From the IMG/VR virus record IMGVR_UViG_3300017917_002672, positions 1 to 33,118 of that record: 33,118 nucleotides of DNA; one strand, 5' to 3'. This DNA comes from a virus. The position numbers and the translations under genes are program-made. Positions 25,183-33,118 of this stretch are shown piece by piece. The notes under the pieces were generated by a model. The model was not told the DNA's origin. It made no database searches and was given only the letters and a program-made list of their open reading frames with translations. Every line of letters starts with the position of its first letter. Positions within the stretch are counted from its first letter, which is position 1.

Positions 25183-26955
25183 ATGAATACAAGAGCAGAA
25201 CAATTAATGGAGTATGCCAAAATAATTAAAGACACTCCATACGCTTTAAAGACATATTTACAAACTTACGATAATACACAAAAAAAATATGTCCCCTTAG
25301 AGTTATTTGAAGATCAAATCCAATTATTAAAGGATTATGAAACATATAACGAAAACATCACAAGAAAATATAGACAAGCAGGGGTAACAACAGTAACAGC
25401 GGCTTGGATCTCAAAAAAATTACAATTAGCTAAACCTGAAAATCCTGAAAGAGTACTCGTAATTGCAAATAAAAGAGATACTGCAATTGAAATGGCTAAT
25501 AAAATTAGACATTTTTTAGAACAATGGCCGGAATGGATAAATGTTGGTTTTTCACCAGATAAAAATTCAGAAAGTAGATTTAGATTAAATAATGGTTGTG
25601 AAGTAAAAGCAGTTGCAACATCAGCAGATGCACTTCGTGGTTATACACCAACAATATTAATATTTGATGAGGCTGCCTATATTGAAGCGGGGGAAGACTT
25701 TTGGGCGGCATCTATGGCCTCCCTTTCTACTGGTGGTAAAATCATTTTAGTTTCGACACCGAATGGGTACGACCCAATTTATTATGGTGTATTTGATCAA
25801 GCACTAAGGGGTATTAATGACTTCCATATAACTGATTTAAGATGGTTTAAAGATCCTCGTTATACAAAAGATTTACGTTGGGTTAAATGTAATGATATTT
25901 GTCATTACATGTTAAATAGAGAACAATATAATGATGATGAGGTTGTTATGTTTGATTTTGATCCAAAAAATTATAACCAATACTTGGAACAAGGGTATAA
26001 ACCATTTTCATCTTGGTTCGAGTCAATGTCTAAGAAATTTAAATATGATAGACGTAAGATAGCTCAAGAATTGGAGTGTGATTTCTTAGGTTCTGGAGAT
26101 GGTGTGATTCCCGGTGAAATTCAAGAAAACATAGCAAAAAACTTAGTTCGTGTACCTAAAGAAAAATACATGCAGGGTACTTTTTGGCAATGGAAAGAAC
26201 CTATTCCGGGTCATCGTTATATTATGGGTGTTGATGTTAGTAGAGGTGATAGTGAGGATTTTTCATCAATTAACATTGTTGATTTTGATGAAAGAGAACA
26301 AGTTGTTGAATATGTTGGAAAAATACCACCTGATGATTTAGCGTCTATTTGTTACAAATGGGGAGTGTTATATGATGCTTTTATTGTTATAGATATCACC
26401 GGAGGTATGGGAATTGCAACATCTAGAAAATTACAAGAATTGAATTATAAAAATCTCTATATTGATGGTGTTAACACTCAAAATATTTGGGAATATAATA
26501 AAAAGGCCATGGAAAAAATTCCGGGTATAAATTTTAATAATAAACGAACACAAATTGTTGCCGCATTTGAAGAACAAGTTAGAAAAGGTTTTGCTGTTAG
26601 GTCAACAAGATTATTAAATGAACTTAATACGTTTGTGTATATTAATGGAAGACCTGATCATATGAAGGGTGCACATGATGATTCTATTATGAGTCTTTCA
26701 ATGGCACTATATTGTGGGGATTTGTGTTTTAATCAATTACAAAGAAATGATTCTAAAAATAAAGCAATGTTAGAATCTTGGGCATTGTCTGAAAGAACAT
26801 ATGAATCTAACAAAACATTTTATTCTTACGGATCGTCTTTTGACCCTATAGGTTCAATACAAACCGATTCAAGTTTATACCATAGAGACAATCCTTTAAA
26901 TGTACCAAAAGAGACATATAAAGAATATTCATGGTTGTTTGGTAAATCCAAATAA
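25183..26955 (+). CDS. Terminase large subunit (T4 gp17-like)
   Basis: 590 residues, close to T4 gp17 (610). ATPase: the P-loop region reads TRKYRQAGVTTVTA (61-74), where the usual GK(S/T) is VTT, as in some other large-phage terminases; Walker B ILIFDEAAY (156-164); coupling motif STPNG (189-193). Nuclease: RNase H-like fold with YIMGVDVSRGD (about 346), FIVIDITGG (about 403) and AHDDSIMSLS (about 495) supplying the three acidic residues. It packages and cuts DNA at the portal. Tail sheath and tube genes, between 17 and 20 in T4, are not between terminase and portal here. Confidence 0.95.
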   Translation: MNTRAEQLMEYAKIIKDTPYALKTYLQTYDNTQKKYVPLELFEDQIQLLKDYETYNENITRKYRQAGVTTVTAAWISKKLQLAKPENPERVLVIANKRDTAIEMANKIRHFLEQWPEWINVGFSPDKNSESRFRLNNGCEVKAVATSADALRGYTPTILIFDEAAYIEAGEDFWAASMASLSTGGKIILVSTPNGYDPIYYGVFDQALRGINDFHITDLRWFKDPRYTKDLRWVKCNDICHYMLNREQYNDDEVVMFDFDPKNYNQYLEQGYKPFSSWFESMSKKFKYDRRKIAQELECDFLGSGDGVIPGEIQENIAKNLVRVPKEKYMQGTFWQWKEPIPGHRYIMGVDVSRGDSEDFSSINIVDFDEREQVVEYVGKIPPDDLASICYKWGVLYDAFIVIDITGGMGIATSRKLQELNYKNLYIDGVNTQNIWEYNKKAMEKIPGINFNNKRTQIVAAFEEQVRKGFAVRSTRLLNELNTFVYINGRPDHMKGAHDDSIMSLSMALYCGDLCFNQLQRNDSKNKAMLESWALSERTYESNKTFYSYGSSFDPIGSIQTDSSLYHRDNPLNVPKETYKEYSWLFGKSK

Positions 26956-26996
26956 CTCTTCAAATTTTAATAAAATAGTTTATATTATAAAAAAAA

Positions 26997-27005
26997 GTAT
27001 TTATA
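26997..27005 (+). promoter_or_regulatory. GTATTTATA phage promoter-like element
   Basis: Exact copy 3 nt before the portal ATG, with the same placement as at the terminase. Confidence 0.5.
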
Positions 27006-27008
27006 TAC

Positions 27009-28811
27009 ATGACAGATAAAAATTTAACAATCTTTCAGAAATTAACAAAAATGTTTGGTTACCCGGGTCAAATGAAACCGGAACAATCACCATCGTTTAA
27101 TTTTTCTAAAGATGAATTATTAAAAACAGGTAGTAAAGAAGATTACGAAAAGGCTTTGTTACATGCACAACAAAGTCAATACATTTCAGATAAATGGACA
27201 AAACTAGATCAATCTTTATACAATCAATCGGTATATTATGAACCAAATAGATTGGCAGCATATTATGATTATGAATCAATGGAATTCACACCCGAAATAT
27301 CCGCAGCCTTAGATATATACGCAGAAGAATCTACAACATTATCAGAAAAAGGACAAATATTAACAATATATTCTGAATCAGATAGAATTAAAACAATTTT
27401 AGAAGATTTGTTTAATAATAAATTAGACATCAACACAAATTTACAAATGTGGGCAAGAGGATTGTGTAAATATGGTGATGATTTTGTTTATTTAAAAATT
27501 GATCCTGAAAATGGTGTTATAGGTGTTCAACAATTACCAAATATAGAAATAGAAAGAATTGAAGGAGCTTCTTCTAAAACACCAAATCAAAGAGATGCCA
27601 ATGTACCTACAAGAGAATTACGTTTTCAATGGAAAAATAAAGATTTAGAATTCCAAGCATGGGAAGTTGCTCACTTTAGATTATTAGGTGATGATAGAAA
27701 ATTACCATATGGTACCTCTATGTTAGATAAAATCAGAAGAATTTGGAAACAACTTTTACTAGCTGAAGATGCAATGTTAATTTATAGAACATCAAGAGCA
27801 CCCGAAAGACGTGTATTCAAAGTATTTGTTGGTAACATGGACGATAAGGACATTGAACCGTATGTACAAAAAGTTGCAAATAAATTTAAACGTACTCCAA
27901 TTTCAGATCCTAAAAATGGTCAGGTAGATATGAGATATAATCAAATGGCGGTAGACCAAGATTATTTCATTCCAGTTCGTGATCCATCACAAACAATGCC
28001 GATTGAAACATTGCCAGGTGCTCAAAATTTAGGTGAGATTGCAGATATCGAATACATTCAAAAGAAAATGTTAGCAGCACTTCGTATTCCAAAGGCATTT
28101 TTAGGTTTTGAAGAAGTCGTTGGTGACGGTAAAAATTTAGCATTAATGGATATTCGTTTTGCTAGAACCATTAACAAAATTCAAAAATCGTTAATACAAG
28201 AATTAAATAAGGTTGCATTAATTCATCTTTACTTTTTGGGATTAGAAGATGAATTAAATAATTTTTCATTGTCTTTAACTAACCCGTCAGCACAATCCGA
28301 TTTATTACGTATTGAACAATGGAAAGAAAAGGTTACGTTATATAAAGATGCTACATCAGATCAATCACAAGTGGGTATCTTACCTGTATCACATACTTGG
28401 GCAAAAAAGAATATATTAGGATTTAGTGATAGTGAGGTTATCCTTGATTTACAACAACAACGTCTTGAAAGAGCGATTGGATTTGAATTAACTAATACTC
28501 AAAACATTATTAAACGTTCAGGGGTGTTTGATGAAGTGGATAAAAAATATGGTATACCTGAAGAAGAAAGAAAAAAAGTCGAATCACAAGGTGGCGGTGA
28601 ATCACCTGCCGGTGGTATGGATATGGGTACATCAGTACCATCAACACCAGTGCCAGCTGGCGAAGGACCATTGAGCGAATCTAAAAAATCAAAAATATTA
28701 GGAATGTTGGGTGATGAAAAATTAGATTTTAGTGAATTATTTGATATGGAAAGAGCTCAACAGAATATTTATGAAATAGAAAATAAAATAAAAGATATTT
28801 TAAACGATTAA
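27009..28811 (+). CDS. Portal protein (T4 gp20-like)
   Basis: 600 residues, slightly longer than T4 gp20 (524). Signature segments of the T4 portal family: YESMEFTPEISAALDIYAEE (about 90), RTSRAPERRVFKVFVGNM (about 260-277), IETLPGAQNLGEIADIEYIQ (about 332), and KKMLAALRIPKAFLGFEE. The C-terminus has a flexible Gly/Ser/Pro linker then a short helix. It forms the dodecameric ring through which DNA enters the head. The next gene starts 2 nt after its stop codon. Confidence 0.95.
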   Translation: MTDKNLTIFQKLTKMFGYPGQMKPEQSPSFNFSKDELLKTGSKEDYEKALLHAQQSQYISDKWTKLDQSLYNQSVYYEPNRLAAYYDYESMEFTPEISAALDIYAEESTTLSEKGQILTIYSESDRIKTILEDLFNNKLDINTNLQMWARGLCKYGDDFVYLKIDPENGVIGVQQLPNIEIERIEGASSKTPNQRDANVPTRELRFQWKNKDLEFQAWEVAHFRLLGDDRKLPYGTSMLDKIRRIWKQLLLAEDAMLIYRTSRAPERRVFKVFVGNMDDKDIEPYVQKVANKFKRTPISDPKNGQVDMRYNQMAVDQDYFIPVRDPSQTMPIETLPGAQNLGEIADIEYIQKKMLAALRIPKAFLGFEEVVGDGKNLALMDIRFARTINKIQKSLIQELNKVALIHLYFLGLEDELNNFSLSLTNPSAQSDLLRIEQWKEKVTLYKDATSDQSQVGILPVSHTWAKKNILGFSDSEVILDLQQQRLERAIGFELTNTQNIIKRSGVFDEVDKKYGIPEEERKKVESQGGGESPAGGMDMGTSVPSTPVPAGEGPLSESKKSKILGMLGDEKLDFSELFDMERAQQNIYEIENKIKDILND

Positions 28812-28812
28812 C

Positions 28813-29550
28813 ATGAACAAATTTGGGGTGATAAAAAGTAAATTGTTAAATAAATTAACAGAATCATATACTAAGGAAAATAAAACTGAATTTAAAAGTA
28901 TACTAAAAGAAATTAACGAAAACAAAGATTTTAAAGAAATGTATTTGTTTTATGAAGAAATTGAAAACATGGAATTAAACTATCCCGGATCTGCTCAATT
29001 ATATGTTGAGACCGTAGAACCTCTTTTAGTTGAAAAAACAAAATCAATTGAAAATTTTTGTAATAAATTATCTAAATTTATTGGTGATGTTGATTATGAA
29101 AAAAATGAACTATATGAATGTTTAGATGAATTATCTGAGAAATCTAATTTAACTAACATTGATAGAAAAGTAATTGCAAAGAAAAAATTAATTGATCATT
29201 TATCAACTAAAAAGGAAGTTAAAACAATTGAAGAATCTGTTTATGTACCGAACGAAAATCTTTTACATGCGGTATTAACAAATAACTTCAATACACTTTA
29301 CAACAATTCTTTAAATGAAGATGAAAAAAATGAATTTAAAGATATCTTGTTATTAACAAATGAAGATATTGAAAATAAAATAAAGGAATTAAAAGAATCA
29401 GTTTTAAAACAAGTTGAAACATTATTAAACGAATCAAAAGATAATGATTTTATTAATAAACTAAAAGATGTAAAAGATGAAGTTCAAAAAATGAATTCAT
29501 CAAAATATAATTATTACAAATTAACAGAATTAAAAAACGGTCTTAACTAA
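28813..29550 (+). CDS. Probable prohead core protein
   Basis: 245 residues, helical, Lys/Glu/Asn-rich, N-terminus MNKFGVIKSKLLNKLTESYT with LTE and later ILKE sites. No membrane segment or enzyme motif. It occupies the slot of T4 genes 67/68 (prohead core) between portal and protease, so core or internal protein is the best guess. Its last codons and stop lie inside a terminator hairpin shared with the oppositely oriented S21 gene; the stop codons overlap the opposite gene by 8 nt. Confidence 0.68.
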   Translation: MNKFGVIKSKLLNKLTESYTKENKTEFKSILKEINENKDFKEMYLFYEEIENMELNYPGSAQLYVETVEPLLVEKTKSIENFCNKLSKFIGDVDYEKNELYECLDELSEKSNLTNIDRKVIAKKKLIDHLSTKKEVKTIEESVYVPNENLLHAVLTNNFNTLYNNSLNEDEKNEFKDILLLTNEDIENKIKELKESVLKQVETLLNESKDNDFINKLKDVKDEVQKMNSSKYNYYKLTELKNGLN

Positions 29551-29563
29551 GACCGTTTTTTAT
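29533..29563. terminator. Bidirectional terminator encoding two C-termini
   Basis: Almost perfect palindrome AACGGTCTTA AC TAAGACCGTT with A-run on the left and T-run on the right. Both convergent genes end inside it: plus strand ends NGLN-stop, minus strand ends NGLS-stop. Confidence 0.9.
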
Positions 29564-29734
29564 TTGTTCAACATAAATAGCTTTCAAAACTTCATTTCTT
29601 CGTTTGATTGAAGGTTTTACATATTCTTGTCTTTCTCTTAATTTTTGAATTTGTTTAGTTTTTTGAATTTTTTGTTTATAAACTCTTAATGCCGAATCAA
29701 TGTTTTTTTCTTTTTCTAAATTGATTATGATCAT
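29543..29734 (-). CDS. rpsU: Phage-encoded ribosomal protein bS21
   Basis: 63 residues, the length of Bacteroidota S21. The pattern MIIINLEKEKNIDSALRVYK, then QKTKQIQKLRERQEYVKPSI, then RRNEVLKAIYVEQIK matches S21: the N-terminal xIDxALRxYK, the central RxRxxYxKPS and the basic helix. In E. coli S21 binds near the 3' end of 16S rRNA and helps mRNA engagement; in Flavobacterium it helps to sequester the anti-Shine-Dalgarno. S21 is among the ribosomal proteins most often found in phages. No Shine-Dalgarno precedes it; ATATATTTATAAAA lies about 20 nt upstream. A role in steering host ribosomes to phage mRNA is inferred. Confidence 0.9.
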   Translation of the reverse strand: MIIINLEKEKNIDSALRVYKQKIQKTKQIQKLRERQEYVKPSIKRRNEVLKAIYVEQIKNGLS

Positions 29735-29841
29735 AATTTAATTATCTTTTTTATAAATATATTAATTTTTTTTGGTTTTTCGATTTTTTTTCTTTATTCT
29801 TTATATTACACCATAAAATAAAGAAATATATGTAAAGTTAA

Positions 29842-30267
29842 ATGAAAATTGGAAAATATATTCCCATAGGAACGTACAAAAATGTTAAAATTGGATATGG
29901 AACAGTTGATTTTAAAAATCTAAAAACCATTTATTTGAAGTTAAATTCTTGGGTACAACCTCAAAATGAAAATGAAGATTTTAATCAATTAATAATAAAA
30001 TCAAGAAGAAGAATAAAAGAAATAGTTTATTCTTTAAATAATAATCATTTCAGGAAAGAATCTATTGTTGATTTAGATATAAGAACTAAAGGAATAAAAT
30101 TAGATAAAAAATCTTTTATGAATTTAGAGATAACTTTATATACTGTAAAACAATTAGATATAAAATCAAAAGAAGTTAAAATAGATATTAAAAATTTATT
30201 GGAATCCATAATTGAAAACGGTTTATCTGATAAAAATTTATTCAATTTTCACAAAACCAAAAAATAA
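29842..30267 (+). CDS. Unknown protein, 141 aa
   Basis: Small basic, Lys/Ile/Asn-rich soluble protein starting MKIGKYIPIGTYKNVKIGYG. An apparent beta-rich first half and helical second half (SRRRIKEIVYSLNNNHFRKE). No signal peptide and no family recognised. More AT-rich and lysine-rich than the flanking head genes; together with the adjacent GIY-YIG gene it may be a late insertion between core and protease genes. Confidence 0.65.
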   Translation: MKIGKYIPIGTYKNVKIGYGTVDFKNLKTIYLKLNSWVQPQNENEDFNQLIIKSRRRIKEIVYSLNNNHFRKESIVDLDIRTKGIKLDKKSFMNLEITLYTVKQLDIKSKEVKIDIKNLLESIIENGLSDKNLFNFHKTKK

Positions 30268-30280
30268 CTTACATATCGAT

Positions 30281-30289
30281 GTATTTATA
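30281..30289 (+). promoter_or_regulatory. GTATTTATA phage promoter-like element
   Basis: Exact copy 19 nt upstream of the GIY-YIG gene start. Confidence 0.45.
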
Positions 30290-30308
30290 GTATTAATAGA
30301 AACTATAA

Positions 30309-30989
30309 ATGAAGATATTAGGTCCTAACGAAACTTACATATATTGTCTATTACATAACAATGAAGTAAAGTACGTTGGTAAATCTGATAATCCTAATCA
30401 AAGATTTAAAGAACACATAAAAAAATCTAAATACAAAAAAACATATAAAGATAACTAGATAAACAGTTTAATTGAGTCCTCTCAAAAACCTGAATTATTA
30501 ATATTGGATAAAGTACCATTTAATAATTTTGGATTTTGGGAGGATTTTTATATTGATTTATTTAAGTCATTCGGTTTTAAATTAACTAATATGGTACCTG
30601 GAGGTGGAGGAGGTAATTTTGGTGATGAAGTTAATAAAAAAATATCAGAAAAATTAAAAGGTAGAATTATTAATGACATATGGAGAGATAACATGAGAAA
30701 AGGATGTATTGGTAGAAAACACACAAAAGAGACCAAAGAAAAATTTAAACAACAAAGATTAGGTATCGGAAATTCAATGTTTGGTGTTAAAAGAAACAGA
30801 AAATGGGATGAAAATAAAAGAAAAAAGATAATTCAATTAGATTTAAATGATAATTATTTAAACGAATGGGAATCGATACAAGATGCTGTAATTAGAACAA
30901 ACACAAATAGAACATCCATAAACTATGTGTTAAAAAATAAAAGAAATTCAGCAGGTGGATATAAATGGAAGTATTGTGATATTTATTGA
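30309..30989 (+). pseudogene. GIY-YIG homing endonuclease interrupted by an amber codon
   Basis: From the ATG at 30309 the frame reads ETYIYCLLHNNEVKYVGKSD (the GIY-YIG motif as YIYC..YVG), NPNQRFKEHIKKS, then KDN-TAG-INSLIESS at codon 50 (30456-30458), where related enzymes have Trp (TGG to TAG is one base). The frame continues intact for 176 codons: FGFWEDFYIDLFKSFG (catalytic Glu), MVPGGGGGNFG, and a DNA-binding tail with repeated NUMOD-like segments (HTKETKEKFKQ, IIQLDLNDNYLNEWESIQDA). Either a nonsense mutant or read-through; the uninterrupted remainder suggests a recent change. It ends 3 nt before the protease gene. Confidence 0.85.
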
Positions 30990-30992
30990 GAT

Positions 30993-31676
30993 ATGGAAAA
31001 TGGAATCACATTTAAAGACGGAAGAAAATTATTAATCGAATACGACGCTGGACACGTTTCCCCCGAAGACAACAAAAAAATTATATCGGAGATGAAGGAT
31101 ATGGACTTTTCACAAGACCTTATCCTTTATGCCGTTTTACAAAAATACGACACTCCAAATAAAAACGGAAGAATTTATCCCGAATTTATTCTTAAAAGAG
31201 AAAACGAAAAATACCAATCATTAATTAAAAAAGGTGGTGCTCTTAACGAATTAAACCACCCTTCCTCATCACTTATCGATTTAGATAGGGTATCCCATTC
31301 AATTCTCGAAACATGGTGGGATGGTAAAATCCTTATGGGTAAAATTAAACTATTCACTTCACCGGGATGGAAGAAGATGGGTATTGTATCAACTAAGGGT
31401 GACCAAGCGGCTATGTTAATTATGAATGGTGCCACTTTGGGAATATCATCTCGTGGTGTTGGGTCATTAAAAAATGTAAAAGGTGAAAACATAGTTCAAG
31501 AAGATTTTGAATTAGTGTGTTTTGATTTAGTATCATCTCCATCTACACCTGGCGCTTACGTATTTTCTGACCCATCCGATAGAGAACAATACCAAGAATC
31601 AATTAAAGAAAAACCACCAGTTGATGATAAAATTATGAGATTGATGGGAAAATTAGATAGCTTTTTAACAAAATAA
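30993..31676 (+). CDS. Prohead protease (T4 gp21-like, peptidase S77/U9)
   Basis: 227 residues, near T4 gp21 (212). GALNELNHPSSS gives the catalytic His (residue 89), ATLGISSRGVGSL the catalytic Ser (about 152-153), and VCFDLVSSPSTPGAYV the late Asp-containing strand, all conserved in order. It is expected to cleave scaffold, core and capsid proteins after (I/L)-x-E sites during head maturation. It lies in the T4 order portal-core-protease-scaffold-capsid. Confidence 0.93.
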   Translation: MENGITFKDGRKLLIEYDAGHVSPEDNKKIISEMKDMDFSQDLILYAVLQKYDTPNKNGRIYPEFILKRENEKYQSLIKKGGALNELNHPSSSLIDLDRVSHSILETWWDGKILMGKIKLFTSPGWKKMGIVSTKGDQAAMLIMNGATLGISSRGVGSLKNVKGENIVQEDFELVCFDLVSSPSTPGAYVFSDPSDREQYQESIKEKPPVDDKIMRLMGKLDSFLTK

Positions 31677-31729
31677 CCAATTTTATAGGTCTACTAATAT
31701 TAAAAAATAAGTTTTTTAATAAAATCATA

Positions 31730-31738
31730 GTATTTATA
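31730..31738 (+). promoter_or_regulatory. GTATTTATA phage promoter-like element
   Basis: Exact copy 24 nt upstream of the scaffold gene; likely boosts scaffold and major capsid expression. Confidence 0.5.
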
Positions 31739-31762
31739 AGATAATAAAACAAATTAAAAAAA

Positions 31763-32956
31763 ATGAATCAAAAATCCATTTTAGAACAAGCGTTACTTCA
31801 GGTACAAACACTTGAAGAAGCAGTAAAGCAAAATGCAAAAGGTATACTTGCTTCAACAATGAAACAAGAACTAAACGATTTGCTTAAAGAATCAATGGAA
31901 GAAGAGGAAAAGGTTACTCCAATGGACGAACAACCTAATCCTGATGAAGAGGAAACAGATGATATGCCAGATGAAGAGGCTACCGACGATGAAGAAGGTA
32001 CCGAAGATTCTGAAAATGATGACGACCTTGATAACGGAGAATTAAGTAAAGGAATTGACGATATGGATTCTGAAGATGATATGGATTCCGAAGATGGTGA
32101 TGATGATTCTACTGATGATGTAGATTTTGGATCACAATCTGATGACAATTTCGACGACGATGAAGATGTAATGGACATGACGGGTGCTTCTGATGAAGAA
32201 GTATTAAAAGTGTTCAAGGCTATGAAACCAGAAGATGGTATTGTAGTTAAAAAAGACGGAAACAACGTTGAGCTTGAAACCGGTGATGATGAGTATATCA
32301 TTAAACTTGATGGAGACGATTCATTCGAAGAAGAAGAGGAAGAATCATTTAATGATTTATCACAAATGGATGAAGAGGAAGAAGAATCAGTTTATGAAAT
32401 AGAATTGGATGAAGAGGAAGAAACTACAGAAGAAGAGGAAGAAACTAAAAAAGTAGAAGCCACTGAAGCCGCTAGAACTAAATCTAATCCTCATGGAAAT
32501 AAAGGCGGAGCCGAAAGATCTGGACTTCCAAGTAAAAAAAGATATAAAGCAGGTTCTGGTGTTGTTGGTATCAACGAAGATGTTGAGAAATTAAAAAAAC
32601 AAAATTCAGAATATAAAAAGGCTTTAATTCTTTTTAAGGAAAAACTTAATGAAGTTGCTGTGTTTAACGCAAATCTTGCTTATGCTACTCGTCTTTTCAC
32701 TGAACATTCTACAACAAAACAAGAGAAATTGAATATTTTAAAGAGATTTGATACAGTTTCAACAATGAATGAATCTAAAAATTTATTCGCAACAATAAAA
32801 TCTGAATTAGGTACTAAAAAAACAGTAACTGAGACAGTTGCAGAAAAAATCTCTATCGCACCGACATCATCTTCAAAAGAAATGTTGGCTGAATCAAAAG
32901 CTTACGAAAATCCACAATTCAAAAGAATGAAGGATTTGATGTCAAAATTAAAATAA
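31763..32956 (+). CDS. Prohead scaffold/core protein (T4 gp22-like)
   Basis: 397 residues. N-terminus MNQKSILEQALLQVQTLEEA is helical with a DLLKES site; residues 45-235 are extremely acidic (runs of DDDE, DSEDDMDSED, EEEEET); the C-terminal third is a coiled-coil-like region (INEDVEKLKKQNSEYKKALI; FKEKLNEVAVFNANLAYATR) ending AYENPQFKRMKDLMSKLK. The C-terminal helical pattern and position before gp23 match the T4-family scaffold; the acidic insert makes it longer than T4 gp22 (269). It should assemble the prohead core and be degraded by the protease. Confidence 0.88.
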   Translation: MNQKSILEQALLQVQTLEEAVKQNAKGILASTMKQELNDLLKESMEEEEKVTPMDEQPNPDEEETDDMPDEEATDDEEGTEDSENDDDLDNGELSKGIDDMDSEDDMDSEDGDDDSTDDVDFGSQSDDNFDDDEDVMDMTGASDEEVLKVFKAMKPEDGIVVKKDGNNVELETGDDEYIIKLDGDDSFEEEEEESFNDLSQMDEEEEESVYEIELDEEEETTEEEEETKKVEATEAARTKSNPHGNKGGAERSGLPSKKRYKAGSGVVGINEDVEKLKKQNSEYKKALILFKEKLNEVAVFNANLAYATRLFTEHSTTKQEKLNILKRFDTVSTMNESKNLFATIKSELGTKKTVTETVAEKISIAPTSSSKEMLAESKAYENPQFKRMKDLMSKLK

Positions 32957-32989
32957 AAAATAAAACCAAAAAACAAAATACAATTCAAA

Positions 32990-33118
32990 ATGGGAGCATT
33001 ATTAGAATCAGGTATGGTAGGTAACATCGGTCTTAAGCACCTTCGTGTTATCAAAGAAGATACCATCAAAAAATGGGATGACTTAGGATTTTTAGAAGGT
33101 CTTAACGGTCACCAAAAA
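32990..33118 (+). CDS. Major capsid protein (T4 gp23-like), N-terminal fragment
   Basis: The first 43 codons before the window edge: MGALLESGMVGNIGLKHLRV followed by IKEDTIKKWDDLGFLEGL. The WxxLGFLEGL segment resembles the N-terminal region of gp23-type capsid proteins, and the gene order (protease, scaffold, then this) is that of T4. 33 nt after the scaffold stop, with an A-rich leader and no Shine-Dalgarno. Confidence 0.85.
   Translation, partial: MGALLESGMVGNIGLKHLRVIKEDTIKKWDDLGFLEGLNGHQK

Noticed and set aside
1-33118. Reassigned stop codon (as in some large gut phages)
   Set aside because: TAA, TAG and TGA all end intact genes here, and only one gene contains an internal TAG.
1-33118. 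CRISPR array
   Set aside because: No regularly spaced direct repeats were seen on either strand; the repeated GTATTTATA and boxA motifs are dispersed and lack spacers.

Overview
This window is part of the genome of a large T4-like (myovirus-type) bacteriophage, most likely infecting a Bacteroidota host of the Flavobacteriia kind. The phage assignment rests on the right-hand gene order, which matches T4: terminase large subunit (gp17), portal (gp20), a core-type gene, prohead protease (gp21), scaffold (gp22) and the start of the major capsid protein (gp23). The host inference rests on very AT-rich DNA, almost no Shine-Dalgarno sites, two sites matching the Bacteroidota promoter consensus (TTG, about 18-20 nt, TAnnTTTG), many secreted proteins and lipoproteins, and an S21 ribosomal protein of Bacteroidota type.

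Region 1 (1-8.7 kb, minus strand) is a very dense RNA region. I read 25 tRNA genes plus one broken tRNA-like gene, with anticodons covering all 20 amino acids, and the array runs off the left edge. Between the tRNAs lie structured stretches that are neither tRNA nor protein coding (candidate stable RNAs), small protein genes, two free-standing HNH endonucleases, a glycosyltransferase, and a tRNA-Leu(UAA) split by a group I intron carrying a third HNH endonuclease. Four boxA-like antitermination motifs lie on the tRNA strand. Several tRNAs depart from the canonical form.

Region 2 (9.1-15.1 kb, plus strand) is a run of eight genes whose products are nearly all exported or membrane bound: a membrane-anchored periplasmic protein, a secreted cohesin/dockerin-like protein, a lipoprotein, three small inner-membrane proteins, a CsgG/LpoB-like periplasmic protein and a predicted outer-membrane beta-barrel. 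It looks like a phage-encoded cell-envelope module of unknown purpose.

Region 3 (15.1-18.9 kb, minus strand) encodes a ClpC-like AAA+ unfoldase without its N-domain, a small lipoprotein, a polynucleotide-kinase-like P-loop protein, a cyclic-phosphate-processing receiver (cREC) protein and one unknown. The kinase/cREC pair suggests RNA end repair. An Hsp20 chaperone is divergently transcribed from the Clp gene.

Region 4 (19.5-33.1 kb, plus strand) is the head-morphogenesis region. Proteins of unknown function, several with a repeated short basic/hydrophobic terminal motif that could be a capsid-targeting peptide, lead into terminase, portal, core, protease, scaffold and capsid. A phage S21 gene is embedded on the opposite strand, and a GIY-YIG endonuclease gene interrupted by an amber codon precedes the protease. 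A recurring GTATTTATA element precedes many transcription units in regions 1, 2 and 4 and is probably a phage promoter.
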